From: Caenorhabditis elegans
Taxonomy: Eukaryota; Nematoda; Chromadorea; Rhabditida; Rhabditidae
Length of the DNA: 64,000 bases
Assembly (NCBI RefSeq): GCF_000002985.6
Contig: NC_003279.8
Location: forward strand, 248,001-312,000
Direction: 5' to 3'
Under the pieces are notes generated by a model. That model was not told where the DNA came from, made no database searches, and worked only from the letters and a program-made list of their open reading frames with translations. Below, piece after piece: positions 1-11,155 of this stretch. The position numbers were made by a program, and so were the translations under genes. The first letter of the stretch is position 1; each line of letters opens with the position of its first letter.

Positions 1-85
1 CTGTAGTTTTTCGCTACGAGATAATTTGCGCGTCAGATATTTTGTGCAATACGCATTATAAGGGACAAGTTCTCCAGTGAATTCT
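1..85. repeat. Terminal arm of a fold-back MITE, cut by window edge
   Basis: This matches the right arm of a palindromic element found several more times in the window: a CTGTAG core, then TTCGCTACGAGAT, TTTGCGCGTC and a CAATACGCATT end. Only one arm is inside the window. From about 86 to 620 I see only AT-rich sequence. Confidence 0.6.
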
Positions 86-623
86 TCCAATTACATTGAA
101 ATCCTTCTATTTTGAATACAAATTACTCAAAAGACAAAGTGTCGATTTAGCCTAAACATTGCGCATGCGTAATTTCTGAATCTTGTTCGTTCTTTACATC
201 TGCACACTTGGGTAAGAAGTTGGGCAGCCTATGTTTTAGAGGGAAGTCAACAATGTTATTTTCGCACTTGTGGCAACAGAGTTGAAACTACGGTACTGTA
301 TATGGGTACACCTTTTAAAATTTTAAACAAAAATTTGTCTTGTTGAGACCGGAGCACATAGATATTCTCAGTGTGTATTTGTCTAAAAACCTGCCAATAT
401 TTGAAAATCTTTCAAAACTTCAATATTTTGCTCCAAAAATTAAATTTTTCAAATAATCTACAAAAAGAATCCAATTTGACTGAAAACCTGCTAATATTTA
501 AAAATCTTTCAAATGTATAATTTTTTTGCTCCAAAAACTGATTTTTTTCAAATAATCACAATTTCAATTTTAATTTCGATAAAGATACACAAAAAAAAAG
601 AATAGCATTTAAGGATTTCCTTG

Positions 624-1869
624 TTAAGCTTCAACAGCGTAAGGGAAGGCCTCGTTGGCAATCATCATGCGTGTAAGTTCGGCGGCGCTGAAAATAAATT
701 TTTGATGTTTAGCTTGCATGGTATGTATTACTGATCCCTCAACTCCGCCATGGTCCGACCCTGACGAAGTGGTATCTCTCCAGCATGGTGAACTCTGACG
801 TGATTCCAGTGCACAAGCCTTGTTGCAGTATACGACAGCCCACAGATACCGCAGTAATACGGATAGGGAAGGGTATGCAGATGGTAGACGTGGCGAGCCC
901 TGAATGTTGAAACTGACTTTTTGAAATGACTGGAAAAATAATTACAAGTCAACTTGCTGTCCGAAATTCATCATTACAAATGGAGCATTGGAATTGTTGA
1001 GCATCAGGAGATTCCGAATTCCGATGGGTATCTTGAGGCTCTTCCATTTCCTGAAAATTGTAATTTTAGACTTTTTAGATAATATTCACAAAATCTGTTT
1101 AGGAAAAATTAACTACTAAAGTTACAGTAAGAATTTTGCTCTGAATTTGCTCATAAAGGAAATTTTTTTAAGCTTGCACCCTGATTTGTTTAAATTCTTC
1201 AATCTTTGGATTCCTCGCAAAAAATTCAATTCAGTCTCCTGGGCGTCGAATTGCGATGGAGCGCGCTTGCCGTGCGTTGGCGCAGCCACGGTGGTTCAGT
1301 TGTAAGATGGGTGCAAACGCGCTCCACAGAGTTTTCGATCCCCAGGAGACTGTGTCCAAGTAAACTGAGTGGTAGCTTTTTTGTTCAAAAAATGTGCCCC
1401 GCCCATTGGAAAAGCATGACCTTGTAATCGAAAATCCTTCAAATACGATTTCTATTCAAATTTACGAAACTGAAAAAAAATTAATTTTACGAACACTTTG
1501 ACGTCCATTCGGTGAGATTCTTTCAGGTGTGAATCGTTTTCTCTTGTTACGAGCATCATTTGGCTCCGGCACCGCCATCTGACCGGCCTAAAATAAGAAT
1601 GTTTAAAAAAATATGCATTTAGGAAGTTTAATATTCAAAACAGAAGAGACACATTCCATATGAAAACAACTTACATTCTGAACGTTTCCAACGTCCGCCG
1701 ATTCCTTTACACCGTATCGATCGATTAAAAAATCGATCAGCTGACCGTTGAGCAGTACATCCTGGAGCGAGATGGTGATCGGAGCCACCGGTGGTGCAGT
1801 CTCATCGTCTGAAGATCCAGATCCGAAGGCATAGCTGTCCGAGTGGATGGTGTTGGAGTGGTCGAATTT
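624..1869 (-). CDS. Small C2H2 zinc-finger protein, possibly with PUF-like N-terminal exons
   Basis: Four 3' exons read on the minus strand. Exons at 1675-1869 (PUF-like, same motif as the copy at 3026-3406) and 1495-1587 (basic; weak donor) are phase 0. Exon 954-1050 starts GAAATG just after a TTTTCAG acceptor, so translation may instead begin at 1047 (112 aa). It encodes one CxxC (CSIC). The next exon (about 732-912) carries the matching His residues and a second finger, CGIC followed by a HWNHVRVHH segment. The last exon is 624-687, ending TAA. Joining the first finger requires an unusually short intron of 41 nt (913-953) and gives a long C-to-H spacing of 14, so a frameshifted pseudogene is the main alternative. 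The second finger and closing exon look intact. Function unknown; nucleic-acid binding is inferred from the fingers only. Confidence 0.5.
1232..1352. repeat. 121-bp element with 12-bp terminal inverted repeats
   Basis: The ends are CAGTCTCCTGGG and its exact complement CCCAGGAGACTG. The interior has GGAGCGCGCTTGCC and GCAAACGCGCTCC, also inverted. A related GC-rich piece lies near 12770-12835. It lies in the putative intron between exons 1495-1587 and 954-1050. MITE-like; no clear target duplication seen. Confidence 0.6.
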
Positions 1870-2418
1870 CTGAAAATTGACCAATTTTTGATTTTTTAGA
1901 CTTGAAAAGGCCTAAAAAGGACAAAACGAGCCCCAAAAATTTGAACAAAAGGGTTGAAATTTCATATTTTGTTAATTTTTCTGTGTCACAATTTTGATTT
2001 TCAATCTATCGATATTTTGAATAAATTTCAATTTTTTCGGGAAAATATTGCAAAATTTAGTCATTTTTCCTCAAAATAAACCAAAATTTGATTTTAAAAG
2101 TTTGGAGAATGAATTGTTGAACTTGGAAACACCAAAATTAGCTCTAAAATTTCGAAAAAATGGGTAATTTCAACTTTCCGTATCTTTTCAGTTTGTCGGA
2201 ATTTTTAAAAAATTTTATTACAGAAAACCACCAATAATTAAAATCTTGACTTTTTTTTTAACCCTAAAAGATTTTTTTCGAGAAAATATCTTAAAATTTA
2301 GTCATTTTTCTTCTTTTTAGGAGCTATTTTTATGTTTTTTACTTTTTGTTCCGTCAAAAACAATTTTAATTGTAAAGGTTTTTTTACGATTTTTCCAGAA
2401 AAACCGGTAAATGACACT

Positions 2419-2695
2419 ATTACGGGAACAAAAAATTTGGAAAATGCGTACTGCACAACATATCTGACGCACAAAATATCTTGTAGCGAAAACTACAGTA
2501 ATCCTTTTCAAATGGCTACTGTAGTGTCGAATTACGGGGCTCGATGTTCAGAAATTAATTTTTTAATCGAGCCCCGTAAATCGACACTACAGTAGCCATT
2601 TGAAAAGTATTACTGTAGTTTTCGCTACGAGACCCTATTTTGCGCGTCGAATATGTTGTACAGTACGCATTTTCAGAATTTTGTGTTCCTGTAAT
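2419..2695. mobile_element. Fold-back MITE (family with TACGGGAACA ends)
   Basis: Near-perfect palindrome. Both arms contain the CTACAGTA core, the TAGCGAAAACTACAG block and a TTACGGGAACA-type end. The centre (2518-2598) is an almost exact hairpin around an AATTAATTTTTTAA loop. It has no coding capacity. It sits between the two PUF-like exon copies. Confidence 0.75.
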
Positions 2696-2969
2696 AATAC
2701 TAAGATCTCGCCACGACAAAGCGAAAAATTTTTATCGATTTTTCAGCAATTTTTCTCTTGTTTTCATAAAAATTGGGCAAAAACCGGAGGAAAAAAGTGA
2801 CGAATTAATAAAAATTCCATGGCAACGAAAGTTTGAAGCTACAGTACTCTTTAAAGAAGTGCACCTTTTTGGATTAACAAAATTTTGTCGTGACGAGACC
2901 CTGGATACCATTTTTCCGGCGGAAAAGTCGCAAAATTAGCGATTTTGGGAATTTTTCGCGGCGAGACAA

Positions 2970-3580
2970 CTGCACAACTCGACATGCGAGTTTATCCTTG
3001 CAGATGGCCAAAAGCCCTCCGTCGATCATTTGACGAAGCAATTCCCTGGTGTTGCGAGCTCGACGAGCTTCTGAACGATGAAATTGCCATTTCGACTGTG
3101 GCAGAGCCCCACGAAGAGCGTCGTGGATTTGGTGAGCTTCTCGAACACGGCTTTACGAATCTGATCTTCGGAATTTAGTGGATAGTTGGCCTCCAAGAAC
3201 CTTACCCCCGATGGATAGATTGCGAAATCGATGAGCTGCCCGTTGAGCAGCACATCTTCGAGCGAAATGAAAATCGGAGCCACTGGTGGTGGGGTCTCAT
3301 CGTCGGATGATCCCGATCCACTGTTGAGGATAAAGCTGTCCGAGTCGGAGGAGGTGGTGTTGCTTCCGTGGCGGTAGGGGAGAAGCTTGACCGGCGGCTT
3401 TGGATTCTGGAAATTCGAATTTTAAACTTTTATTATATTTTTATTTAAATTAGAAATTTTTATGCAATATTTTACCTTGTTCTTGTGAGTTTTTTTCGAC
3501 AAAAGCGAGAAATCCGGGTCGAAATCGAACGACGCGCCGAGCATGTTGTACGAATCCGTGCTTTTACGATTCGGAGTCAT
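2970..3580 (-). pseudogene. Truncated, frameshifted PUF-family (Pumilio) gene fragment
   Basis: A first exon (3476-3580; ATG at 3580, 35 codons) joins in phase 0 to a second at 3406. This reads through an acidic Ser-rich stretch, then ISLEDVLLNGQLIDF and NGNFIVQKLVELATP, which is PUF-repeat sequence. The frame then stops at TGA 3026-3028. Reading one base over, the PUF homology resumes immediately (ELLRQMIDG, then LLAICKDKLACRVVQ) to about 2970, so a single-base deletion near 3040 has broken the repeat. PUF proteins have about eight repeats; fewer than two remain. Homology ends where a TCTCGCCGCGAAAA repeat-like sequence begins. A short protein of about 161 aa could still be made. The parent PUF gene cannot be assigned by eye. 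Confidence 0.7.
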
Positions 3581-4118
3581 TTAGACAGAAAAATGAATGA
3601 ATATAGGTTAGTAGACGCTGAAAAATTGGGAATTTTGGATTTTTTAACGGAAAAACGAGTGAAAATGAGAGAAAAACATGTAAATTTCAACGAAAATCGC
3701 GAAATTACCGCGCATCGAAATTCAAAATTGAATTTTTCGCGGTGGCCCGGGTTACGGTGATTTTTAAAGGCGCATGGTTGTTTTGAGTGAGGTATTGACG
3801 CGAAATTTAAAATTATTGAATATTTTTTTCTTATTTTTACATTTTTGAAGAAAAAAATGATTAAAATTCGATTTTTTAGGGAAAATTAAACATTTTCACA
3901 AAAATTGCAGGAAATCACTCGCCAAAATTCAAAAATGAAGAGTTTCGTGGTGCGCCGGGTTACGGTGGATTTTAAAGGCGCATGGCTGTTTTGTATTAGG
4001 TCTCACCACGAAACTTGGAGTTTTTGATAGTTTACTTCCTATTAGGGATTTATTTTTTTAATTTTCGCTCGATTTTCACACATTTTCACTCATATTCACT
4101 CAATTTTTTGCAGAAAAA

Positions 4119-6129
4119 ATGTCAATGGACATTGTTATGAAGTCAGATGAGCAGCCGTTCATCTCTGCGCCTGTATGCTTTAAGTAAGCTCCAATTTTTG
4201 TTATTCTGGCCTAAAATTATTTTTTTGATTTCCAGAACGTTCGCATTTTTCGCCAAAGCATCCGCAGAGGAATGCAAACTTCTAGCTTCGGGCTCCAACG
4301 CTCGAGAAAGTTTCCAGCAGGCCACGGGGCTATCGGAGAAGATCACGGAAGACATTTACCGCCAAATTGAGTAGGTTTTTCGATTTTTTTACCCTTAAAA
4401 ACTACTATTTTTCTATTTTCCAGCGTCTCCCACATTTCATCGATGGTCTTCAACAGAGAAATGGACGGTGGCATCGAGAGAAATCGGCTCGGCTCGCAAG
4501 CGATTCTGCTCGACGAGAACTCCAGGCGCCGCAATCCACAGTTCAAATCGATCGCGCTCCGCTCTCTCCGCTACGATCACATCGATCATAGAGCGTTGGC
4601 AAGGAAATCGCCTCATCTGATGCCTCCGACTTATATCAAAGAGGAAATTATGGATGATGAGCTCGACGAGGTGAAGGAAGAAGTGGTTTCCGTTGGAGAA
4701 GCCGCCTTGCCCACGCCAAAAGTTGAACTGAACATGGACCATCCGGAAAAGGACCTGATCATCAGCATTTCCGTGTATCTCGGCTACACCCGTACCCTTC
4801 AATACCACGAGATTCGTCTCGGACGTTTGATGAAGGTCACGGATCGGCTCGAGCTCACCGGAGATCACACGCTTCGCGATCTGAAAAACGCGTTCTCGTG
4901 CCCCATCGATTTCTCGTTTTCCGACGATTTTAGCGAGAAAAAGCCGTCGTTCAAGGATATGGCGAAAAATAAGTGGCCGTCGTCGATGTTCTTCATTCAT
5001 GACACGTTTTATATCGACTCGAACACTGGCGACAAGTTTGTGGATCCGTCGATGTGAGCAAGGGTGCCGGCTAAAAGTTTTTCAGTGTTTTTTGAGCGAA
5101 AAGGAACAATTTTTTTCTGAAAATTATTGATTTTTCGTTAGTCTTCAGAAAAAATGATTTTTTACGCCGCAAAATCGGGAAAAAACAAAAGAAAACTGAA
5201 AATTAAGACATTTTCGTTGATAAAAACGAATTTTTTGGTTTTTTTTTTCAGAAATATATTATTTTTTGCTTTATTTCAACAAAAAAAACCCAAATTTTCA
5301 GCACAATCCGAAGTTGGGCCAAAAAGTTCGACTACATCGGTCCGATGCACGTGAAACAGATGTCGGAGACGAGGATCGGGGATCTCATTTGTCGGCTCGG
5401 TCAGCCATACGTCTACATTCATCAAGGCGTCTGCGAGCACCTCATCGTCTTCAATGACTTGTGCCTGAGGTACGGAAATTCTGGAAAAATCGAAAATTTT
5501 GATTTAAAAAAACTCAAATATTTATGTGTTCTTTTTTTTACTAAAAATTTTTTTCAAATTGTTTATGAAAAAAACACTAAAAAATAAGTTTTTATCAATT
5601 ATTTAAACAAAATTTATATTTTCCGATTATCAAAATTGTTTTTTTTTTTCAAATAAAATACCCCGAAAAATATATATTTTTTAATTTTTTTTTTCTATTT
5701 TTTGCAGAGATGAATCCCACACAAACGTCGAATTTCCACGCCGCCTCGTCGAACGGAATTTCAGAAGAATTGCATGTGACACGTGCAAGGAGGCGTCGGC
5801 GCAGTGAGTAGTAGCATTTAGAAATTCGGAATTTTTTGTGAAACCCCCGAAAAATATAGTTTTTATCGGAGTTCGAATTTTCGAAAAAAAAATCCAAAGA
5901 GAATCGATTAAGGCAAAAATCATCAATTGAATCCAATTTTTTCAGCTGGATGATCGTCGACCACGACAATCTGCTTCCCAACTCGCCAGGCTATCTGTGC
6001 TCTTCGTGCTACAAGGAGTTCTGTTTCGACGTGAACGGCAAAAAAGTGTGCCAGTTTAAGGCCGTACCGTATTGCGATCGAAAGGACATTGGCGACGGAC
6101 GCCAGTTCTTCACCGAGCTCGATCTTTAG
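4119..6129 (+). CDS. snpc-3: snRNA-activating protein complex subunit 3 (SNAPC3/SNAP50) homologue
   Basis: Six exons: 4119-4183, 4236-4370, 4424-5053, 5302-5469, 5708-5803 and 5946-6129. They join in frame to 425 aa, close to human SNAPC3. SNAPc binds the proximal sequence element of snRNA promoters and recruits RNA polymerase II or III in the nucleus. The C-terminal half carries the family hallmarks: IGDLICRLGQPYVYIHQGVC followed by EHLIVFNDLC (Cys321, His323), then a zinc-binding region with C356xxC359 and C383xxC386, and a conserved SPGYLCSSCY segment. The N-terminal half is divergent, with an acidic stretch around EEIMDDELDEVKEE. The ATG at 4119 follows a TTTTTTGCAG acceptor by five bases, which suits a trans-spliced or UTR-spliced start. 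C. elegans has several snpc-3 paralogues, and I cannot tell which number this is. Confidence 0.88.
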
Positions 6130-6257
6130 AGAACGAGATTTAAAAGTCTGTATCATTTTTTGTTGTTTTTTTTTAAATGTTTTTCGATTTGATTGTTTAA
6201 TTACCGATTTTTGGCCTGTAACTATATTTGTTGAAATTTCAAATTTCTTTTTTTTTA

Positions 6258-6295
6258 AATAAAATTTTTGTTTGCAAAAAAATTTATCCAATAAA
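6258..6295 (+). terminator. Poly(A) signals of the SNAPC3 homologue
   Basis: Two AATAAA hexamers (6258-6263 and 6290-6295) lie 130-165 nt after the TAG stop, in a T-rich 3' UTR. Confidence 0.6.
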
Positions 6296-6538
6296 TAAAC
6301 GGAATATATCGATGATATGGCAAGTAGGGGGAAACGGACGGGAAAATGATTATTTACAGAAAGGGCGCGCACCAGAGGTTTCTCGGGGGAGCCCCGAGGC
6401 GGGTGGCGGAGCTTGGCTCAAAATCTGTCGGAAAAATGGGTTAAATGAGAGAAGAGGTAACCTAGAAAATGAGATGAGAAATTCGGAAGAATTTTGAACA
6501 ATTTGAAAAATCGATAATGTTGAATTTTAAAATTAAAT

Positions 6539-6544
6539 TTTATT
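6539..6544 (-). terminator. Candidate poly(A) signal of the SEA-domain gene
   Basis: TTTATT on the plus strand reads AATAAA on the minus strand, 165 nt past the stop of the convergent SEA gene. Confidence 0.4.
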
Positions 6545-6708
6545 GATTTTTTGAAAATCGATTATATTGTTGATTATTGATTAAAAATCACTAGAATCAA
6601 TAAATCTGATTTGGAAAAATCAAAAAAATCGATTTTTTATAATCATAAAAATCAATTTTTAAAATCCAAAAAAATCGATATTTAAGAAATTGAAAAAAAA
6701 TCGATAAA

Positions 6709-9700
6709 TCAATACATAGGTGAGCTCGTCTCGTCGATTTGTGTTTTTGTGATTGGTCCCGGCTGCTTTTGAGATGGTCTAGGCGTTGTTCCGTATGACA
6801 TTCTGGAAATTTTTTTGTGAGGCAATGACACGCCCACAAAATGGACGGTGGCAGAAATTTAATAATTTTAAATAATTTTCTGGATAAAAAAATCGATTTT
6901 TCCACTTTTTCGAGTGAATCGAAAATTTAAAAAAAACATTCAAAATTGTTCAGGGTCTCGCCACGAAAAACTCACAAATGCACGTTATGCGGAGCGTCGT
7001 CGGATTCCGGTGTGTTGCTACGGATCGTGTCGTCCATGCTCAGCTTCATCGTCGATTGACGTCGCCGTTTTGTGGTGATCTGAGCGAGATTTATTGATTT
7101 TTAAAGACGCATGGCCTAGAAAACACAACACTTCGGCCACGGACTTTGGCGGCCGAGTTTTCTAGGCCATGCTGCGGCATTTAAAGGCACATACCATGAT
7201 AATGAAGATCGCCAATCCGAAAATGATGACCAATGCGAAAGTGATGATTACAATCATCAGCGATGATAAGGAATATGATGAAGTTTGCGTGGAAATAGAA
7301 TCGATGTACGCTTGTGACGTCATTCCTGGAAATTATTGATTTTTTTGGAAAAAATCAATAATTACTTACCGTCAACAGTAACACTCAACGAATCAATCTT
7401 GTAATCCGAAATCATAGAGTTATTGCGTGAAAATGCGGCTTCGAACCTGAAATGTTAAAAAAATCAATTATCGATTTTTTTGAAAGTTTTTGAAAGTTTT
7501 TGAAAAATTGATACAATTAACTTGATATTCCCCCGGAAAACCTATAAATCAATGAAAAAGTTAATATCTAAATTTTTTCCAAAAATTGAACTAAAGTCGA
7601 TTATCGATTATCGATTTTACTAATCATTTTTCAAAAATCTATCATATAGACGATTCCTACGGAAACCCCGAACAAATCAAAAATCGATAAAATTGACTAT
7701 CGATATTTTTTTCTAAATTTTACTTTTTTCGATAAAAGTCGATAGCGTTGATAATCGATTTTTTAGAGTTTTCCTCAAAAAATGGTAATAAAATATTTCT
7801 AATCGGTAAGAACTCACAAATTAACAGCCATTTGAGCATCACCAAGTGATTTTTTGGTGAGCACGTCGGCTCCGACAACCACTGATCCTTTGGTCAGTGA
7901 CTTGATTTCAACATTCACAAAATTGTCGTCTCCCGAAATGGAATTGATGAATTCTCCGATCTGGAAAAAAATCAATAATTGTTTAAAATTGATTTTTTTC
8001 AGATCATTTTTAAAATAACTAGTCTAAATCTATATTGAAGTCTAACTCAAAATTTTCCACAAAGGCTTACTATTAGGCTTAGGCTTAGGCTTAGGCTTAA
8101 GCTCAGGCTTAGGCTTAGGCCACGCGAGATGAAAACAAAAGAGAAAATTTAGTGAAAACAAGAAAAATTTCTTTTAAAAAAAAGAAAAAAAAAAAAAAAA
8201 AAGAGCAACAGCCATGCAATTCTTAAATATAACAGGTTCAACTACTATCTTCAAAAATCAGTTTAATATCGATTTTTCCCAAATGTCAATAATCCATTAT
8301 CCATTTTTGACTCACCGCTGGCACCAAATCTTTCGCTAATCTCTTCGCAGGGCCACTCTGAATATCGTTGAATTCCTCTACAAATTCCAGTGAAATAATA
8401 CGAAAAACTATTGGTGTTCGAATGGATTTAGCCGGAAGGAATACTTTCGATGAGTTTTGAAGTGCCACCGGCACAGTTGAAATATCTTCAAAAGTCGTGG
8501 ATTCCTCTGATGAGGTGGAGGTGGTCTCTTCGGAGGAGGTAGTGACGTCAGTGGAGAGGGTTGATGGCTCGGTTTCGGCCATGGTTGTGTCCATTGTGGT
8601 TTCCATAGTTTTTGTAGTTTCCATTGTTGAAGAGGATTTCATTCTGAAAATTTTGAAGTTTTGAATTTTTTCCTGCAATATATGAACACTTCCGAACCAG
8701 CAAAACTCACTAGGTAGTGTTTTAACTATACGGTGCGATCGAGTAAAAGTGTCATGCGATAGCTGGCATCTTAGGCTTTCAGAATCTGTAATTTGTTCCG
8801 GCGGAAGACCTCTGTGAGTCTGGAAATTTTCATCTGAAAATTTAGTACTGAAATCTGCATTTCCTATGGTTAACAGTGGATTTTTGTCTCTGGCGCCAAC
8901 AGAAGTCTCACCACAATGGTGGAAGGGCGAAAACATCGCTTCGAAGCTGTTAACCATAGGAAATGCACTGATTTCAGTACTAAATTTTCAGATGAAAATT
9001 TCCAGACTCACAGAGGTCTTCCGCCGGAACAAATTACAGATTCTGAAAGCCTAAGATGCCAGCTATCGCATGACACGTTTACTTTTACTCGATCGCACCG
9101 TATAGTTAAAACACTCCCTAGTCAGATATGTGCTCTACACTTTTAAATTTTGCAATCAAAATACTTGAATATAAAATTAAGAGATTTTTGAATTTACTAG
9201 GCCACCTCGAAAATTTCTAGGCCACGGCAGGTTGGTAGGGTGAAGCTGCAGACCCCATAAAGCTGTGAGAACGGTTTTTTTGCAAATTTTTTAAAACAAA
9301 CATTTGTGAAGAATCTGAATATTATCAGAACAAAAAATAATTTCGACAAAAAATAATAAATTTTTTTATCAATATTCAAAATTTTTAACTTCCGAAAAAA
9401 CTCAAAAAAAAACTCACCCAGTCGTAGTGCTCTCGACCATCTGCTTCGTAGTTTTCGGGATATTCGACAAAATCTTTGGCTCTTCCTCAGACATTTTCAG
9501 AATTGGGAATGCGGGGCTCTGATCTGTGCTCAATGAGCTATCAATAACACTTCCATCCTGCTCAAAAAGTCCTTCCAGTGCACTTTGATCAAATGGTGTT
9601 TCTCCGTCATCTCCAGCTTCTGATGGGTCACTTACTGCGACGGTGGATTGGGTTGTGGTCACTGTAAAATTGGAAATTTGGAAGAGAAAAACCTCGGCCA

Positions 9701-11155
9701 TTGGTGACGTCATACTTTTCGCCACTTCTTCGACCAGCTATAATGCCACGCTTTTAGCAAGTTTTATTTTTGGTAAACCAAAGAGCAACCAATTTTAAAA
9801 CTGTGTCTCCAGGTTTACCGCCAACTTAAGGGCGTGTCCGTACAGGGTTTGCCCGTTTTATGGGCGTCGCTTAATAAATCATTTTTCAAGTTTTCAGTTT
9901 CGTGGAAAATTAGCATCCGGGAAATTGAGTCATAAGTATGACGTCAGCAGCCGCGCGGCTTCCCATGACGTCACTCCATGCGCTCCCCCGACGTCCCTCT
10001 AAGACGTCACCACCTCTCACCTGGTTTAGTGGGTCGTGTCATCTCCTTCTCTTTCAAAACTCGTCTATCAGCGACCTCGTCAACCTCAATCGGAAGGGAG
10101 CTGAACGTAATCACCTCCAAGGGAGTGGTTGGCATCATTTCAGTCGTATTTTCAGCGGCGAGAGTTGTTTTCTCAGTGGATTCATCCTGATCCTCCATAC
10201 TATCATCTTCGATTGTTGCCTGGGAGAAGTTGAACATACCGCCGTCAAGCGGAGTTATTGGGGAGAAGACGGACGTTTTCTGGATTGGGTTCACTTCTAG
10301 GGAGGTGTCGTTCGGCGAGAGTTCGATCATTTCTGTACTTGTCTCGAAGGTATCTGATCTGAAAGTTATGACATTTTTTTGGTGGTGGCCTGGGAGAAAA
10401 CTAGGCCTCCTGGCCTAGAAATCTCAAACCTCGGCCTCCAGCTCTCACTAGCTGACCTAGGTTTACTAAACATCGGCAAGACCTCTTTTCGACTACTCCC
10501 TTACAAATTTTTAACAGTTTTTCATCACACAATTTTCCGATTCTTACCCCTCATTCATCATTTCTTCTTTCGGAACAGCCATCATCGGCATATCATCATT
10601 ATCAGGCATTACGGGTGTCGTTGTGTCTTTTGCCAGCGGTTTGTCGAACACATCTTCAGAATTTTCGTCTTGCGCGAAGGAAACTGAAAAAGTTAAATTA
10701 CATTTTTTCTAGGCCACCAGGTTTTGCATTTTGGCCTAGAAAATGAAATGAGAAGCTAGACCATGTGGGTTTATTGCGAGGAAAAGCTATCCCACGAAAA
10801 CTTTTATAAGCGTCTAGAAAAGTAGAAACCTCGGCCACCAAGTTTTGCACTGTGACCTAAACAATTTTGGTAAAATAGGCCAGCAAAATTTCCATGATGG
10901 CCTCAGGAAAACTAGGCCATTAAGGTTTCTTCCGTTACCTAGAAATTTTGTAAACCTAGGTCACCAGGGTTTCTAGGCCACACAAGAAAAGCTAAAAACC
11001 AACATTTCAGATCGGTCTGGAAAAGTGCAAAATTAAGCCACCAGGATTTGCATGGTGGTAAAAAATTGGTAAACGTGAACTAGAAGTTTATCGGTCATCA
11101 ACTTACGTGTCGTTGAAAATGCAATGAATAGAATAAAACCAAATGGTATGCGCAT
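6709..11155 (-). CDS. SEA-domain, mucin-like type I membrane protein
   Basis: Ten exons, all in phase: 11107-11155, 10548-10683, 10021-10358, 9418-9661, 8316-8643, 7818-7960, 7370-7446, 7195-7325, 6976-7079 and 6709-6802; 547 aa. Residues 1-20 are a signal peptide (MRIPFGFILFIAFSTT, cleavage near SFA). Residues 20-330 are acidic and Ser/Thr/Met-rich with repeated TT pairs, a plausible O-glycosylated stalk. Residues about 330-440 form a SEA domain, beginning VFRIISLEFVEEFND. It contains KGSVVVG at 389-395, the G^SVVV motif at which many SEA domains self-cleave. One TM helix spans about 461-482, followed by a KRRR stop-transfer and a 65-residue tail. The role is unknown; a surface or apical mucin-like receptor is inferred. 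The start follows TTTTTCAG by two bases. It converges on the SNAPC3 homologue. Confidence 0.85.
7105..7185. repeat. Short hairpin of GGCCTAGAAAAC repeats
   Basis: GCATGGCCTAGAAAAC is followed about 50 bp on by its complement GTTTTCTAGGCCATGC. It lies in the intron before the penultimate exon of the SEA gene. Confidence 0.6.
8072..8131 (+). repeat. Interstitial telomere-like repeat (TTAGGC)n
   Basis: About four exact tandem TTAGGC units (the C. elegans telomere repeat), then degenerate and exact copies, ending in GGCC. It lies in intron 5 of the SEA gene. Confidence 0.85.
8710..9121. mobile_element. Large fold-back element (about 170-bp arms)
   Basis: The left arm (8710-8877) and right arm (8947-9121) are near-perfect inverted copies: AGTGTTTTAACTATACGG outside, GCATTTCCTATGGTTAAC inside, around a 69-bp loop. 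The right arm has a small insertion (TTACTTTT). It lies in intron 4 of the SEA gene. Minus-strand reading frames across it are by-products. No transposase; non-autonomous DNA element or inverted duplication. Confidence 0.8.
9705..10009. promoter_or_regulatory. Cluster of CRE-type TGACGTCA sites in an intron
   Basis: Exact palindromic TGACGTCA occurs at 9705-9712, 9939-9946 and 9966-9973, with GACGTCA at 10003-10009, all in intron 3 of the SEA gene. TGACGTCA is the CREB/ATF consensus (CRH-1 and ATF factors in worms). Regulatory use is inferred from clustering only. Confidence 0.4.
10700..11090. repeat. Intronic run of dispersed GGCCTAG/CTAGGCC repeats
   Basis: Intron 1 of the SEA gene holds many diverged copies of TTTCTAGGCCAC or its complement, 30-60 bp apart and in both orientations. 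The same motif recurs through the window. Confidence 0.6.

Noticed and set aside
8286..8957. Minus-strand 223-codon frame
   Set aside because: Only its second half is a real exon (8316-8643); the first part reads through the intronic palindrome.
9938..10418. Plus-strand frames opposite the SEA gene
   Set aside because: They are antisense shadows of the coding exon 10021-10358.
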